Shown: piece by piece, positions 19,300-30,857 of the stretch
Layout: each line of letters starts with the position of its first letter
How positions within the stretch are numbered: position 1 is the stretch's first letter
DNA from: Gonium pectorale
Lineage: Eukaryota > Chlorophyta > Chlorophyceae > Chlamydomonadales > Volvocaceae
Direction: 5' to 3'
DNA: 64,000 nucleotides
NCBI GenBank assembly: GCA_001584585.1
Contig: LSYV01000023.1
Location: forward strand, 566,939-630,938
Notes under the pieces: model-generated
Told to the model about the DNA's origin: nothing
The model's input: the letters and a program-made list of their open reading frames with translations, nothing else
The model's database searches: none
Position numbers and translations under genes: made by a program

Positions 19300-19560
19300 A
19301 TGGGCTGGGCTTACGCGGGGGAGTGGGGCATGCTGGCCGGCCTCACGTTCGCTAACCTAAAAAATGTGCAAGAGGGCCGCGCTTGGTTCCGGCGACCTTG
19401 GATTCACGCTAGCGGCATGATTGCCGGCTACTACCTCTTCAAGGCGGCCTCCGCTTGGGAGGATGAGGCCCTGAAGCGCATCATCGCGCGCTACGAGCGC
19501 AAGGGCTACTCTATCCCTGAGGACAGGAAGGAGCTTTTCGCGCCTGCTACCTATAAGTAG
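19300..19560 (+). CDS. Small membrane protein, probable complex I NDUFC2/B14.5b-like subunit
   Basis: Single-exon gene, 86 aa. The N-terminal half has a short hydrophobic stretch (GMLAGLTFANL), then a basic loop (EGRAWFRRPW) and a second hydrophobic helix (IHASGMIAGYYLF). A charged, helical tail follows (EDEALKRIIARYERKGYSI), ending PATYK. Two short membrane helices, an Arg-rich turn, a GYYL-type motif and a charged C-terminal helix with a Tyr/Pro end are the layout of the NDUFC2 (B14.5b) accessory subunit of mitochondrial NADH dehydrogenase. That is family-level resemblance judged by eye. No targeting peptide is seen, as is usual for this small subunit. The clean ATG, strongly protein-like composition and lack of introns support a real gene. 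Alternative: another small mitochondrial inner-membrane protein. Confidence 0.6.
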   Translation: MGWAYAGEWGMLAGLTFANLKNVQEGRAWFRRPWIHASGMIAGYYLFKAASAWEDEALKRIIARYERKGYSIPEDRKELFAPATYK

Positions 19561-20778
19561 ATTGTCCCGCGGGGAGGACGCCAGCAGGTCGGTCTTGGGC
19601 GACAACCAGAGGGAGGGTAGGGATGGGGGTTGCTGTGTATTGGGTGTAGCGGTATTTGGTCTGGCGCCACGTGTGAGCTTCAGGGAGAAGGAAGGGGCAG
19701 GAAGGGGCAGGGCACTGAAACATGGAGCGACAGTGGGAGGGAGGGAAGGGGCACGCGTTTTGGGGATGGGGATAATGTCACCAGTAGTTTCATCAACAAT
19801 GGCAGGCTTTGTTGGTGACTTTAGTTGGTTGACGTGTCAGGGGAATGCATCGTGGACGCAGGTGTTGGTGTGCTGTGCACCAATTACCTGTGCTTATTTG
19901 GCGGTACTTGTTGTAGTGGTGCGGTTTGATAGGGTGTCGAGTACTCGGTCCCTGAAGCATATCAGTGCGCTCACAACTCCTGAGCTCACAGAAATGTGTG
20001 TTTTATATGAAATGTATGTATGCATGTATGCAACAGCCTTACCATGCCACCCCGGCCCTGCTCCGTGCAACCCACCAGGAGCTGGACTTAACTAGACCTA
20101 TGCAGACATGGGTCAGCGCCTCCGCTCCATGTCGCCTTGGTTCGCGGTGGTCGGCACTTCAGGGGAATGGCACATTGAATGCGCCCTTTTCAGGTCTCGG
20201 CTTATTCCAATCACTTGACACCGGTTACGGAGGCGCCTGAGCCGAATGGTGGTTTGCACGCCTACTCTAGCCAGCTGGTTGGGAGGGGACTCTGTCACGA
20301 TACGTGGAGAGGAAGCAGGATCTTAGCTGCGCTGGTTTTGCTGCTATGATTGCTTAGGGATGTCTGCGCCACCTACGTACTGAGATACATGGTGCAAGAA
20401 CGTCGACAAGGGGTTTGATTTGAGACGCTGTGGAGGGAGCCTTCAACGAGTGTAACCCGAGCGTCTGACGCCTTCCAGGCTCTCCGTCATTCCGTTTCTG
20501 CTAGGTACTCCTAGAGGGATGCCCACGACACGAATCCGGGGAGACGCATACTAAGGCTCCACTCATGACACTTCGGCCACGCCTCTCACCAGTGTGCGAG
20601 CGCAGGCGTCTTAAAGCCTCGGTCGACTACATCCAGGCCCAGCGCAGGGCAGGTCCAACGCGGCTGCGCCTCAACGCAATACACACCAACGCAACAAGGC
20701 CGCCACGGGCGCCGCCCCGCACGCGGAACGGCAGGGCAATAGGCGCCATGAACGCCACCAGGCACATCACGGCGGGAA
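19561..20778. other. Convergent intergenic region
   Basis: About 1.2 kb between the stop of the small plus-strand gene and the stop of the LOV kinase on the minus strand. A plus-strand TGTAA occurs at 20451-20455. The 19561-19790 part is G-rich with GAGGGA/GGGGCAGG runs. No gene is recognised. Confidence 0.45.
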
Positions 20779-23700
20779 TCAGGCCGCCAGCGGCGGCGCG
20801 CGCGCGTTGGGCTCCTGCTGTTCCAGCCCCTTGCGCGGCCGGGGCGGCCCGGTCCTCATCACGCGAGCCAGCTCCTCGATGCGGAAGGGCTTGACCAGGA
20901 ACGCCTCGATGCCCGCCTCGCGACATCGGTCGTGAAGCGTCTGCAGGGGAACCAAGGAACGAAGTCGTGAGCACGGGTGCTGGGGGGAGGACCCGCATGA
21001 GACGAACGGCCAGCTAAGTGTCACACGCCGTGGACCGGGCTGCATACGTTCAGGCATGGGCTGTGCCAGGCACGGGACTGCGGCAGGATTTGAGGGAATG
21101 AAAGGATGCACAGGGCACTTTAAGAGCTAAAGCCGCGCACAAACTGCTACAGCGGCGACCCCCTCACCTGCACCGTGTCTGCTGACAGCGCGATGATGCG
21201 CGGCCGCTCCTCGGGGCGATATGTCTCCTGGATGCGCTTGCTGGCCTCCAGACCGTCCATCTCGGGCATGTGAATGTCCTGGTGGTGTCCAGGCGGAACC
21301 CCGTTGAGGAGAGCCAGGCAAGCAGCACTCATCCGCGTCACGATGCCAGGCACTCAGGCTCCAGATCATTTGAAGCGGACTCGGCAACCCCCAGCACGGT
21401 GCGCCGTGCCAAATGTGAACATGCATGTTCCTTCATGACGCTTGCATACATGACGCCACTTCCACCCCATCCGTACCATGAGGATGACGTCGTAGGTCTT
21501 TTTCTGCAGCGCCGCTAGCACCTGCAGCCCGTTCTCCACCACGTCCGGCGGCTGGCAGCCCCGCAGGATCTGCTGCAGCACTTTGAGCACCACCTGCGAG
21601 CGCGGGTGGGTGGGTTGGCGCAGCAGCGCGGGGGCCCAAGGCAGCGGCGTAGGGAGACCGGGCATTGGCCGACTTCACACATCTCAAGGCATAAGGACAG
21701 CGAGGCGAACACAAGGAGGCAGGGCCCAGGGGTCAGGCAAAGCCTGCACTGACCGCAGGCTGCCACCGATGCTTCCAGCCGCCAACGGGACCTGCAATCC
21801 AACTTGCTCAGCGCCTGCAGACCTACGCAACATGCGTCGCGAAAACAGTTTGGTGCACACGCGGCATGCGACATTCGTACCTTCTGATTGACCTTGTTGT
21901 CCTCTGCAATCAGGATGCGCAGATGCTGCAATTGCGGCTGTCCGCTGCCGAGGGCGTCAGCGCCGGCGCTGCAGCCGGCAACGGCCAATGCCGCACCGGC
22001 CAGGGGCGTCCACGCAGGCGGCGCCGCTGCTAGCGACGTCGACTGCTCGGCGCCGGGAGGCGTCGCAGGCATCACGATGGGCTGCAGCGGCAGCGGGTGC
22101 GCATCGTCCGGCACCGGCGGCAGCTCTGCGACACGGGGGGCAACAAGAGCATCGCCAGTTCGGTCTTCTCCTGGGACATGAAGAGGCAATACCACCCTAG
22201 ACTCCTCAGGCGGGTTATGCCTCACAAGGGCGGCTGTCTGTGTAGAGCGGAAACACGTGTTCACTGGCAGGTCGCTCGTCTCCAGTCCGGTGCACTAGAT
22301 CAGGCCGCACGCATACTGGCTCCCGAGCCCGTACCACAACAACAGACACAGTTTGGATGCATCTCAAAGTAGCAGGGGCCGCGAGCGTCGCTGCGAGCAA
22401 GCCGGCCATGCCCGCACCTGCGTGCTCGGGGATGGGCATATGCTGGCGGTTGGGCGAGACTTTCCCGCCGGGGCCGAGGGCCTTGCCGGCGCCCAGGCCG
22501 AGGCCCAGGCCGCCAGCTGCGGAAGCGCCGCCGCCCCGCGCCATCGCGGTGCGCTCCAGCGCCGAGTTGTCCAAGGAGGTGCGGCGATTCACGCTGTCCG
22601 CGTCTGGCCCGCGCTTGAGCCGCCAAGACTTGAGGTTCTGATGGAGCCAAACGTGGCACGAGGGGCAACGCGTATTCAGGGAGGCGACCTCCCTTCGGCC
22701 TCGTCCGTTGCGATGACGCAGATATCGTCCGCCGGCACTTAAAGCGAAGCCTTATGTCACTCTCTGCCTGCATGTCTGTCGCATCCGGCCGCATACGGGT
22801 ACTGCCATGCCGCTCCCACTCCCAAGTCCCCGAACGAGTCCACGCTGGCCGCGCCTGCATGCACCTGCCCACAGACGCGCTGCACGTACCGGTAAGTATG
22901 TTTGCGCACGCGTTTATGCCTACAGGACACACGCGCTGCACGGCTCTGCATGGCAGGCAACAAGCACGCGCACACCACGCCCACCTCACGCACATCCTAC
23001 CTGTATGGACTCGTTGGGAATTGGCGCGTTGCTCAGCTTCGGCGCGCTGCAGCCGTTCCACCGCAGAAGCGCTGTGGCCTTGACCAACGCCGTGACCAGC
23101 CGGCTGTGGCGCACTGGCAGCAGGGTGACAACCACCAGCGGCTGCAGCGCGGGCGGCAGCTGCTCACGATCTCCCAGCGCCACAACCGGCCGGCCCTTCC
23201 AGCCGGCTTTGAGCGCCGGAACCAACCGGTCCATGGAGACGACCAGGATGTCGTGCGCCGGCGTCGCTGGCGGCGGCGGCGTAGCGCCGCCGGCAGCGGC
23301 CGACGGCGGCGTCGCGGGCAGGACGGGCGCGGCGGAGGCGAACGCGAGCGCCGCGGCAGCGGCCGAGGACGCGACGGCGGGCCGCAGCGGCAGCGGCCCT
23401 GAGGAGCAGCCTGCGACTGGCGAGTCGACGTGCGGCAGCGCCGAGGGCAGGGAGCAGGCCTTGGCCTGCACGGCAGCCAGCCCAAGGTGGCGGCAGCTGT
23501 TCCACACCTGGGTGGACGTGGCCCAGTGCGACACATCGATCAGCACGGTCCGGCCCAGGAGGGCCGCCCGCTCGTCATGCACCTCCATGGTGCCGTGGAC
23601 GCCCGAGCCGTTGCCGCCGGCGCTGCAGCCGCTTGCGCTGCCCAACGACGGAAGTCCGGGGTTTGACGAGCGCTGCGGCGGGGAGTGCGGGAAACCAGAG

Positions 23701-24257
23701 GCGCCACTGCCTGATGCGCCACTGCTGATGGACGCCGGCCCCACGGCCCCGGCTCCAGCCGCCGCCGCAGCGGCTGCGGCCACGGCTTCGATGGGCGTGC
23801 CGTCGGGAAGCCAGGGCGAAGTGCGCAGCTCGCGGCCACCTCTGCTCCCGCTGCCGCTCTCCGTGCTGCTGCCACTGAGTCGGCTGCTGCCGCCGGCCGC
23901 CGCGCTCCATGACCCCCCACCTCTCAGCGCCGCCGCCGCCGCCGAGCCGGCAGCCCCCGCCGCAACCGCCGCGGCCCAAGGCTGGCTGTGACCCGCGGCT
24001 CCGTCGGACCCCGCAAATGTCACCGCGCTGACGGAGGAGCCGCTGGCGCCGCCGCCGGGGCCGTCGTCTGTCGACGTGCGCGGGGTGCACTCGCTTGACT
24101 GGGACGGCGTGGAGGCGGCGCTGCGGGGTGGTGACCAGGGCCAGGGCCCCGGAGTTGAGATCCACTCGGCGCGCAGCGTGAAGTGAAACGTGGATCCGGC
24201 CCCCAGCCGCGAGTCCACCCATATGTCGCCCTGCATCAGCTGAGCCAGGCGCTTGCT

Positions 24258-24289
<32 letters not shown>

Positions 24290-27200
24290 GACGAGACATG
24301 GTCTCGGAGCCCTGGCGGAAGTGCTGGAAGAGCTTGCGCGCGCTCTCCTCGCCGATGCCGATGCCCGTGTCCGTGACGGTGATGTGTATGACAGTGGCCT
24401 CGCCGCCGTCGCCACCCTCGCCGCCCGCGGCAGCGGCAGCGCCCGGCTCATCGCTGCCCGGGGCAGTCCCGGCGTCGGCCCCCGCGTCGGCACCGGCGGC
24501 TTTCGCGGGCGGGGCTGCTGCCGCTGCGGCGGCTGCAGGCTGCAGACTGCGGTCGTCCTCCACGCGCTCCACGTTCACGCGAACAACCACCTCCCCGCGC
24601 TCCGTGAACTTGACGGCGTTGGAGAGCAGGTTGGCGAGCACCTGCGCAGGGGCGCGAACGAGGCCGCACAAGCGGTAAGTCGCATGCATCGTTTGCGCCG
24701 TGTGCGGGCGCTTCCCAAGCATGTGGCACGCTCTGTCAGCTCGCCACTGCACGACAATCCCACGGCGTTGGCCTAAAACCCGCACGGGAACGGCCATCGC
24801 GCAGCCCTTCCCCCACGTCTCGCCACTCCTATCCTCTACCGCGCCGGCATAACCGGCGTACGGGTGGGTTCGGCGACCCAGCCGCACTCGAAGCGCGGTC
24901 CCGCACCTGGCGGATGCGGACTGGGTCGCCCAGCAGCGGCCGCGCCAGCGCCTCGTCGTCCATCAGGTAGGCCACGGCCAGGCCCTTCTTGGCGGCTTCA
25001 GCGGCAACCAGGTCGATGCACGCCTCGGTGGCCTGCACGGGGCACGGCCGGGGGGTAATACGGAATGGGAAGCGGCCGGGGGGGGGGTAGGTGGGTTTGG
25101 AAGGCATTCTCCGGGGACGGGGCCGTCGGGGACTGCGGGGACGAGAGCGACGAGTATGCCCATGCGGCACGACCGACGCATGCAGCCCACGAGGGCAAAT
25201 GCGACCCCAGACAGGCGGACGAGCATCTAGGTGTGTGCCCCGGAGGGGCGTTTGCCGTGGCGCATGGCCCATGGTCCTTTGGGCCAGAGAACGGCCATGG
25301 ATGGCCACACTCCCTCCCTCACAAGACCAACCGGGTATCCGGCATGCGCGGGCGCTCACCTGGCGCAGGCACATGGGCCGGCGCTGCAGCTCCAGGGAGC
25401 CGTGGTCGATCTTGGAGAAGTCAAGGATGTCCCCCAGGATGCCCTGCACGCGTAAAGGGGGCCATGGAGCGGGAGGCGGTGGATGGGGGCGCGGTGGAGC
25501 GGGACGAGGTGGAGCAGGACGAGGTGGGTGCGAAGAGGGGCGGAGCGCACTCCCATGGTGTGTAGGAGTTCAACGCGCGCCGGTGCCCTTTCCAGTGCCG
25601 TAGGCTGCGGCTGCCCCCAAGGAGAGGAAGGCGGCCTCTGCTCCTGACCAGGTAGGCCCATGCCAGTCACACCCAAAACCCTTTTCCTCGCGCCTCCTGC
25701 CCCGACGTCATTTTCGCGGGATGCCGAGGTTGCCGACACCGGACCAGGCCACGCCATGCCACAACGCCGCGACGCGGGAGTTGGGACCCACCAGCAGCGT
25801 GGAGCCGCTTTCCAGGATGGTCTCCGCCAGCTCGCGCTGCTCCGGCGTGAGCACGCTTCCCAGCAGCAGCTGCGTGGTGGCAATCATGCCATTGAGCGGT
25901 GTGCGAATCTCGTGACTCATGTTGGCCAGGAACTGTGACTTGGCCTCGGTGGCGGACTCGGCCGCCTCCTTGGCGTCGCGCAGCCGCGCCTCCGACTGCT
26001 TGCGCGCCAGCTGTGGACGACGGGTGGGGGGGGGGGTTGAACAGTAAGCTGGGGATGGAAGATGGGAGGCGGAAGATGGAAAACAACGCGTCCTTGGTGG
26101 AGAAGCGGATGGGGGGCAGGGAGCGTTGAGGAGTCGGGAAAAAGGGGCTTCACTTGCTGTAGCAAAGCCCCAGGACAGGAGGCGGAGAGTCGTCGCAGAG
26201 TTGTCGCGTCGAGTCTGGGTCTGGTCGACGCACTGCGAGTGTGCCCCTCGGCACAGCGCCGCACGGCAAGCACCAGCCAGAGGACATCTAACACGCCGTC
26301 CGCGCGCCAACCACACGCCTGGGCACCCTGCCCGACCTGTTGCAGCCTCCGAATCGCACAATGGACTCCTGACCGCAAGCCTCCCTCCCAGGTCAAGCCT
26401 CGCATTCGGGACCTTCAGAAAGGCAATTCCGGCGGCGACGCTGACAATCCGCAGGTGTTGTAGCCGCCACCCTGCGCCCAGGCTTGTCGGCCGCTGCCAC
26501 GCACGAGGCGCCGACTTGGTGCCCTCGCCACCACGGCCCCGCCCCCATCCCGCCCAGTGTACCACGCCCCGCGCTGCGCACCAGCTCCGTGACGTCGTTC
26601 TGAAAGCCGACGTACGCCAGCAGCCGGCCGCTGCCGGGCTGCAGCACGGGCATCAGACGCAGCTCGTTCCAGAAGCGCTTGCCGGCCTTGGTGTAGTTGA
26701 GCAGCTGCACGGTCAGCGGTTCGCGCCGCGACAGCGCCTTTCGTATGGCGCCCACGGCGGCGGGGTCCGTGTCGGGCCCCTGTAGGAAGCGGCAGTTGCG
26801 GCCCAGGACCTGCCAGGGGCGTCGCAAGGGGGCGGCGGAGGGGGTAGAGGGGGCGTCGGGAAGGAGGGAGGGGAAGGTTTGGCGGTGAACACGTTGGGAG
26901 CGAAAGGAGTGCCTGGTACTCGCATGCCTCGGCAAAAGTCCACGATTTGTGGAATGGCGAGTTCAAAAGAGACCGCACAAGGCCATGGGAAGACCTAGTT
27001 GCAGCCGCCCACCGACCCCGAGCGGTTAGGCAACAGAAGTACACGGGCCACCGTTACCGCCCAACACCTAAGCTCCAGGTCCCCACGTCGGTGGTGTGCA
27101 GGGACCCAAGCAGAGGCCATGGCAGCTAGCGCCCCCCCCCCGTCTCTCACCTCCTCCCGGCTGTACCCGGTCATGGCGAGGAAGGCGTTGTTAGTGTACA

Positions 27201-29884
27201 CGATGGGATTGTCGGGTGCGGACGGGTCTGCAATGGTGATACCCTCCCGCACCGAGTCCAGCGCGAAGTCGCGCAGGCAGCACACGCCGCCAGCAATGGC
27301 CGGCGGCACGCTACTCGGCCACTCCGCAAACGCCGGCGGCGCCGCAGGCGACGGCGCAGCCGCCACCGGCGTTGGCGGGTGCGAGATCGCAAGCGCCTCT
27401 CCTGGTGTTGTGCGGCTTGCCGGAGGCTGCTCTCCCGCTGAGTGCAGGGGCGCCGCCCGCGACGGCGGCGCCTGCTGCACGCGTGGCGACGGCGGCTGGT
27501 CTTGCTCTAGCGTCTGCTTCGCAGGCTGTGACGGTGTTAAATGTGCGCGCACCTGCGTCTGCAGCATTGCTGTTTGCTGCTCCAGTTGCTTGTGCGCCGT
27601 GACGTCGTTGAAGGTCAGCAAGAGTAGCCCCGGCCCCCGCCGCTGCTGCTGCCGCCGGGGCTCCGGGTGCGGCCGATACTGCTGAGCGGGCTCACCGTCC
27701 CCTGCGCCTGGCCCCATTGGTGTAGCCTCATGATCCCGTCCGTACTGTTGTACTACATAATCTTCTCCCACGGTGCATGGCGACTGTCGAGCTTCCTGTC
27801 GTTGCTGCGGCTGCGCTTGTTGTTGTTGTTGCTGCTGCTGTTGCTCCTGCAGTTGCTGTAGCTGCTGCGGCTCCCCCTTGCTGTACACTGGATCATAGGA
27901 AAGTTGGTCCGCAACGCATGCTGCGAGGCGCATGGCCGCGCCGCCGCCCCGCACGAACGATCCAGATTCCAAGCCGCCTCCGAATCCAGATCCGGCCGGG
28001 CCGCTGGTGCATACACCTGTGTCGCTGTGGGTGATGCATCCAGCCGTGGCCCAGTCGCTTGCCGCTCTGCCGCCCTGACCGCCGCTGCTCCCGCTCTCGC
28101 CGCTGCGGACGCACCCGGCAGACTGCGTGCCTGCCCCGACGGCCCAATGCCGGAGGAGCTGTCCCAGACCCAGCCCACCAGCACCTGATGTGATGGCCGA
28201 AGATGTCCCGCGGCGACCCGTCCCCGTCCCCGGCCACCCAGGGGCACGCCCCTCGCCGTGTGAGGGAGCTCGAGCCACGCAGTCGCCCGCCGGGCACCTG
28301 TCACCCACACGTGCCGTCGCGGCCTCCGTCCAGCACCCTTGAGAGCCGCCGACGCCGGCGCCAGCGCCGGCGGCCCCGCCTCCGCCACAACACCCCCCGC
28401 TACCGGGCATGTCGCGGCGGCTCCGCCAACCAGGCACCGCGCCTCCCGCCTCGGGCTCCGCCTCGGGCTCCGCCTCCGCCTCCGCCTCCGCCTGAAGCCG
28501 GGACACGTGCACCCGGCACCACATCTTACGGCCTGATGCATGGTAGCATGGGAGCTCCACGCTGCACGAGTCCACGCCGGAAGACAGCGCGCTCGCCAGG
28601 GCATTAAGCCCCTTCTGCGCGTCTGCCGACGCCGCCAGCGAGGGGAGGTTGAGCGGCCGGAAGAAGACCCCCAGGCCGCTGCTCTGCAGCTGCGGCCCCA
28701 TGTGGCCGCACATGCGGGAGAACGCCTCGTTGTGGCACAGCAGCGTGCCGAGGCTGGGCGCCGACCCGCGGGTTGTCGCGGCGGAGGCAGTGCTGAACGG
28801 CGACGACGGCGGCAGCGACGCTGCCGCCGAGCCCGGCGGCGGGCCGCCAGAGCTCGACCTGGAGGGAGCCTCGTGCTCGGCGTCGGAGGATGTGTCGCCG
28901 GTGGCCAGGAGCGCGTAGGCGGTCCAGGGGGGCGTGCCCTCGAGGGCGCCGCCGCCGCAGGCGCCGAGGAGGCCGAGATGCAGCGCGATGGCGCCGGCGC
29001 TTCGGCCGCCGTCGCTGCTGCCATACGGTGCGCCGGCAATGGAGGACCCGGTCGGCCCGGCGGGGGCCAGGTCAAAGGCGGGGTCGGCGGGTTCCGGCCT
29101 GATGACACACATGGGCTGGGGGCTGTTGCGCAGCAGAGCTGTTGCGCAGCGGAGGAGCTCGTGCTCGGCCGCGGTGAGGTGGGGCTGCGGCTGGGGCTGC
29201 GTTGGCTGTGCGGAGCCGCCCGGCCGCTTCACGCAGACCTGTACGCGGTCCAGCGGAACCGTTGTTAGTTCAGTAGGATAACTAGCACTGGCCTCCATGG
29301 CAACTCACTGGCATGCCGCACCGCCTGATCCTCCCCGTGAAACGCTCGGCATCGAGTTACGCTCTAGGTTCCCGGAATTGGATGTGTGAGGGGTGTGGCG
29401 TATGACGTTGCCCAGCATGCTGGAGTGACTCGCGGGGACGACGAATGCCATTGCCAAGTGCACCCCGAGTATCTCAAAGCTTACCATGTGGCACTTTGAG
29501 GGCTCTAGGCGGGAGACCGTTAGATGTACCACATCGCCAGAAGACGGAAGCCGATGCGACATGACGGCACGGCGAGGGCTGCCGACGCTGTCGAGTGCCG
29601 ACCCGGGCGTGTCGCATACTTCTGACGCCTGCAGAAGGTGACGGGTGATTTGCTGTTCCTCGTCCGGTTCGTCCGCAGAAAGCCCGCGCAAGGCGCCTGG
29701 TGGTTGGGACCAGGCGTGCACACAGCGAGGCTTCCTCGCAAGTACTCACCAGCACATTCTTCAAAATCCATTCCCCATCGTCGGCCAGCGTGCGCCACGC
29801 TTGGTTCGAGTGCACGATGGAGCCTTCCTCCAGAATACACACAGCCTCTTCAACACTAGCACGGTTCAATTCCAGCAGAGCCAT
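20779..29884 (-). CDS. LOV-domain hybrid histidine kinase (PAS-PAS-LOV-HK-pseudoREC-REC)
   Basis: Predicted blue-light sensor kinase. In-phase exons on the minus strand: 29884-29750, 29628-29485, 29238-27151, 26809-26582, 26010-25792, 25443-25360, 25032-24907, 24641-23001, then one or more unresolved exons in 22740-21881, 21593-21477, 21278-21168, 20940-20779. Domains in order: an N-terminal PAS ([12 protein letters not shown]); a second PAS split by about 280 low-complexity residues; a LOV domain with the flavin-adduct motif [13 protein letters not shown] (Cys codon 26794-26792); a helical linker; HisKA with [15 protein letters not shown] (His codon 25914-25912); HATPase with N box [18 protein letters not shown] and [13 protein letters not shown]; a degenerate receiver ([10 protein letters not shown] to VKATALLRW) without acidic pocket or phospho-Asp; and a canonical receiver ([10 protein letters not shown], phospho-Asp in [20 protein letters not shown]). 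Volvocine algae are known to carry LOV histidine kinases. The N-terminus may extend upstream of the ATG used here, since the frame stays open to about 30010. Confidence 0.9.
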
Positions 29885-30857
29885 CCGTAGCTGTGCTGGG
29901 CCGCTGGGGGTGGCGCAGAGCGAAGCGTATCTTGCGCGATACGGTGACAGAAGCCCTTCCACGCTCTCCAGCAAGCGAGCAGCGGTCAAGATTACACGCT
30001 TGCCATTCGTGGCCGATACTTGTTAAGGGAACGCGGTGCACACAGACCAAGAAGGGCCTGCCCGAGAGCAAGGCTGCGAGTCTAATGCCCTGACAGCTTT
30101 CAGTTGCTACATGATATCGCAATGTCCAAAATCTAGGGCCGAGTGGGGCCAGAGTTGGGCGGGGTAGGGCCGTTTCGGCCTAGTCAATCCATTGATATAT
30201 ACAAGCTATCACCAGCTGCAGGTATTATGCAAAAAAGTAAACCAATGCAGAGTTCTGCTGGTGATCTTCTTTGCCGTGCGACCGACCAGGCGGCCTGTTG
30301 CCTGGCTGTCCGTCTGCTGCGAAACCATGTTGCAATCGTAATTAAATCAATTGCACTCAATGGGCCCGCCCCTTGCTCATTGACCCAGAGGTCGGCAGAC
30401 CCCAAACTAACCGTAGCGGCTCTCGAATGGAACAGAGACAGGGAAAGCCACAGCAATGGTCATATACACCTGAGGTACGACGTTGCCAGCCGGGTACAAA
30501 GCATAGCGGGCGACGGAGTCCAGCAGACGGGCCCTCCCGGTGTAGGGCAGCAGCTCAGCCGACCCGGGCGGGAACCACATACGCGCCTCCTGAGCCCTGA
30601 ACGTGTCAGGAGCCCCCTATCCGTGAAACAACCTGTACAGCTACAGATCACGAGTTCTCAGGCTTTGACCCTCAACGCCTGCTGGGGCCACCCGCACGCA
30701 ACCCACTAGAAATACACAGTAGAGCCTACCTACAGCCCCGGGCCAACACCGTTCAAAGTCCACCCTCACGCAAAACCGGCGCGCCCACCGCACTCGCACT
30801 CGCACTCGTAACAATAATGTGTCCCTTCTGTAGTCACGTGCGCCGGTGCGACAGTGC
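29885..30857. other. Intergenic between LSm11-like gene and LOV kinase
   Basis: About 970 bp between two minus-strand genes. The frame of the kinase's first exon stays open from 29885 to about 30010 without an ATG, so an upstream splice acceptor may lie here. A minus-strand TGTAA (plus TTACA 29992-29996) is a candidate poly(A) signal for the LSm11-like gene. Confidence 0.4.

Noticed and set aside
22807..23991. Plus-strand ORF of 394 codons
   Set aside because: Antisense shadow of the LOV kinase pseudoreceiver exon, which has clear protein motifs on the other strand.
29299..29307. In-frame TGA between the N-terminal PAS exon and the LOV kinase ORF, with an ATG just after it, suggesting two genes or a nonsense mutation
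   Set aside because: A strong donor (ATG|GTAAGC at 29484) and a good acceptor (GTACAG before 29238, preceded by CTAAC) remove this stop in an intron and keep phase 0, joining the two parts of one protein.
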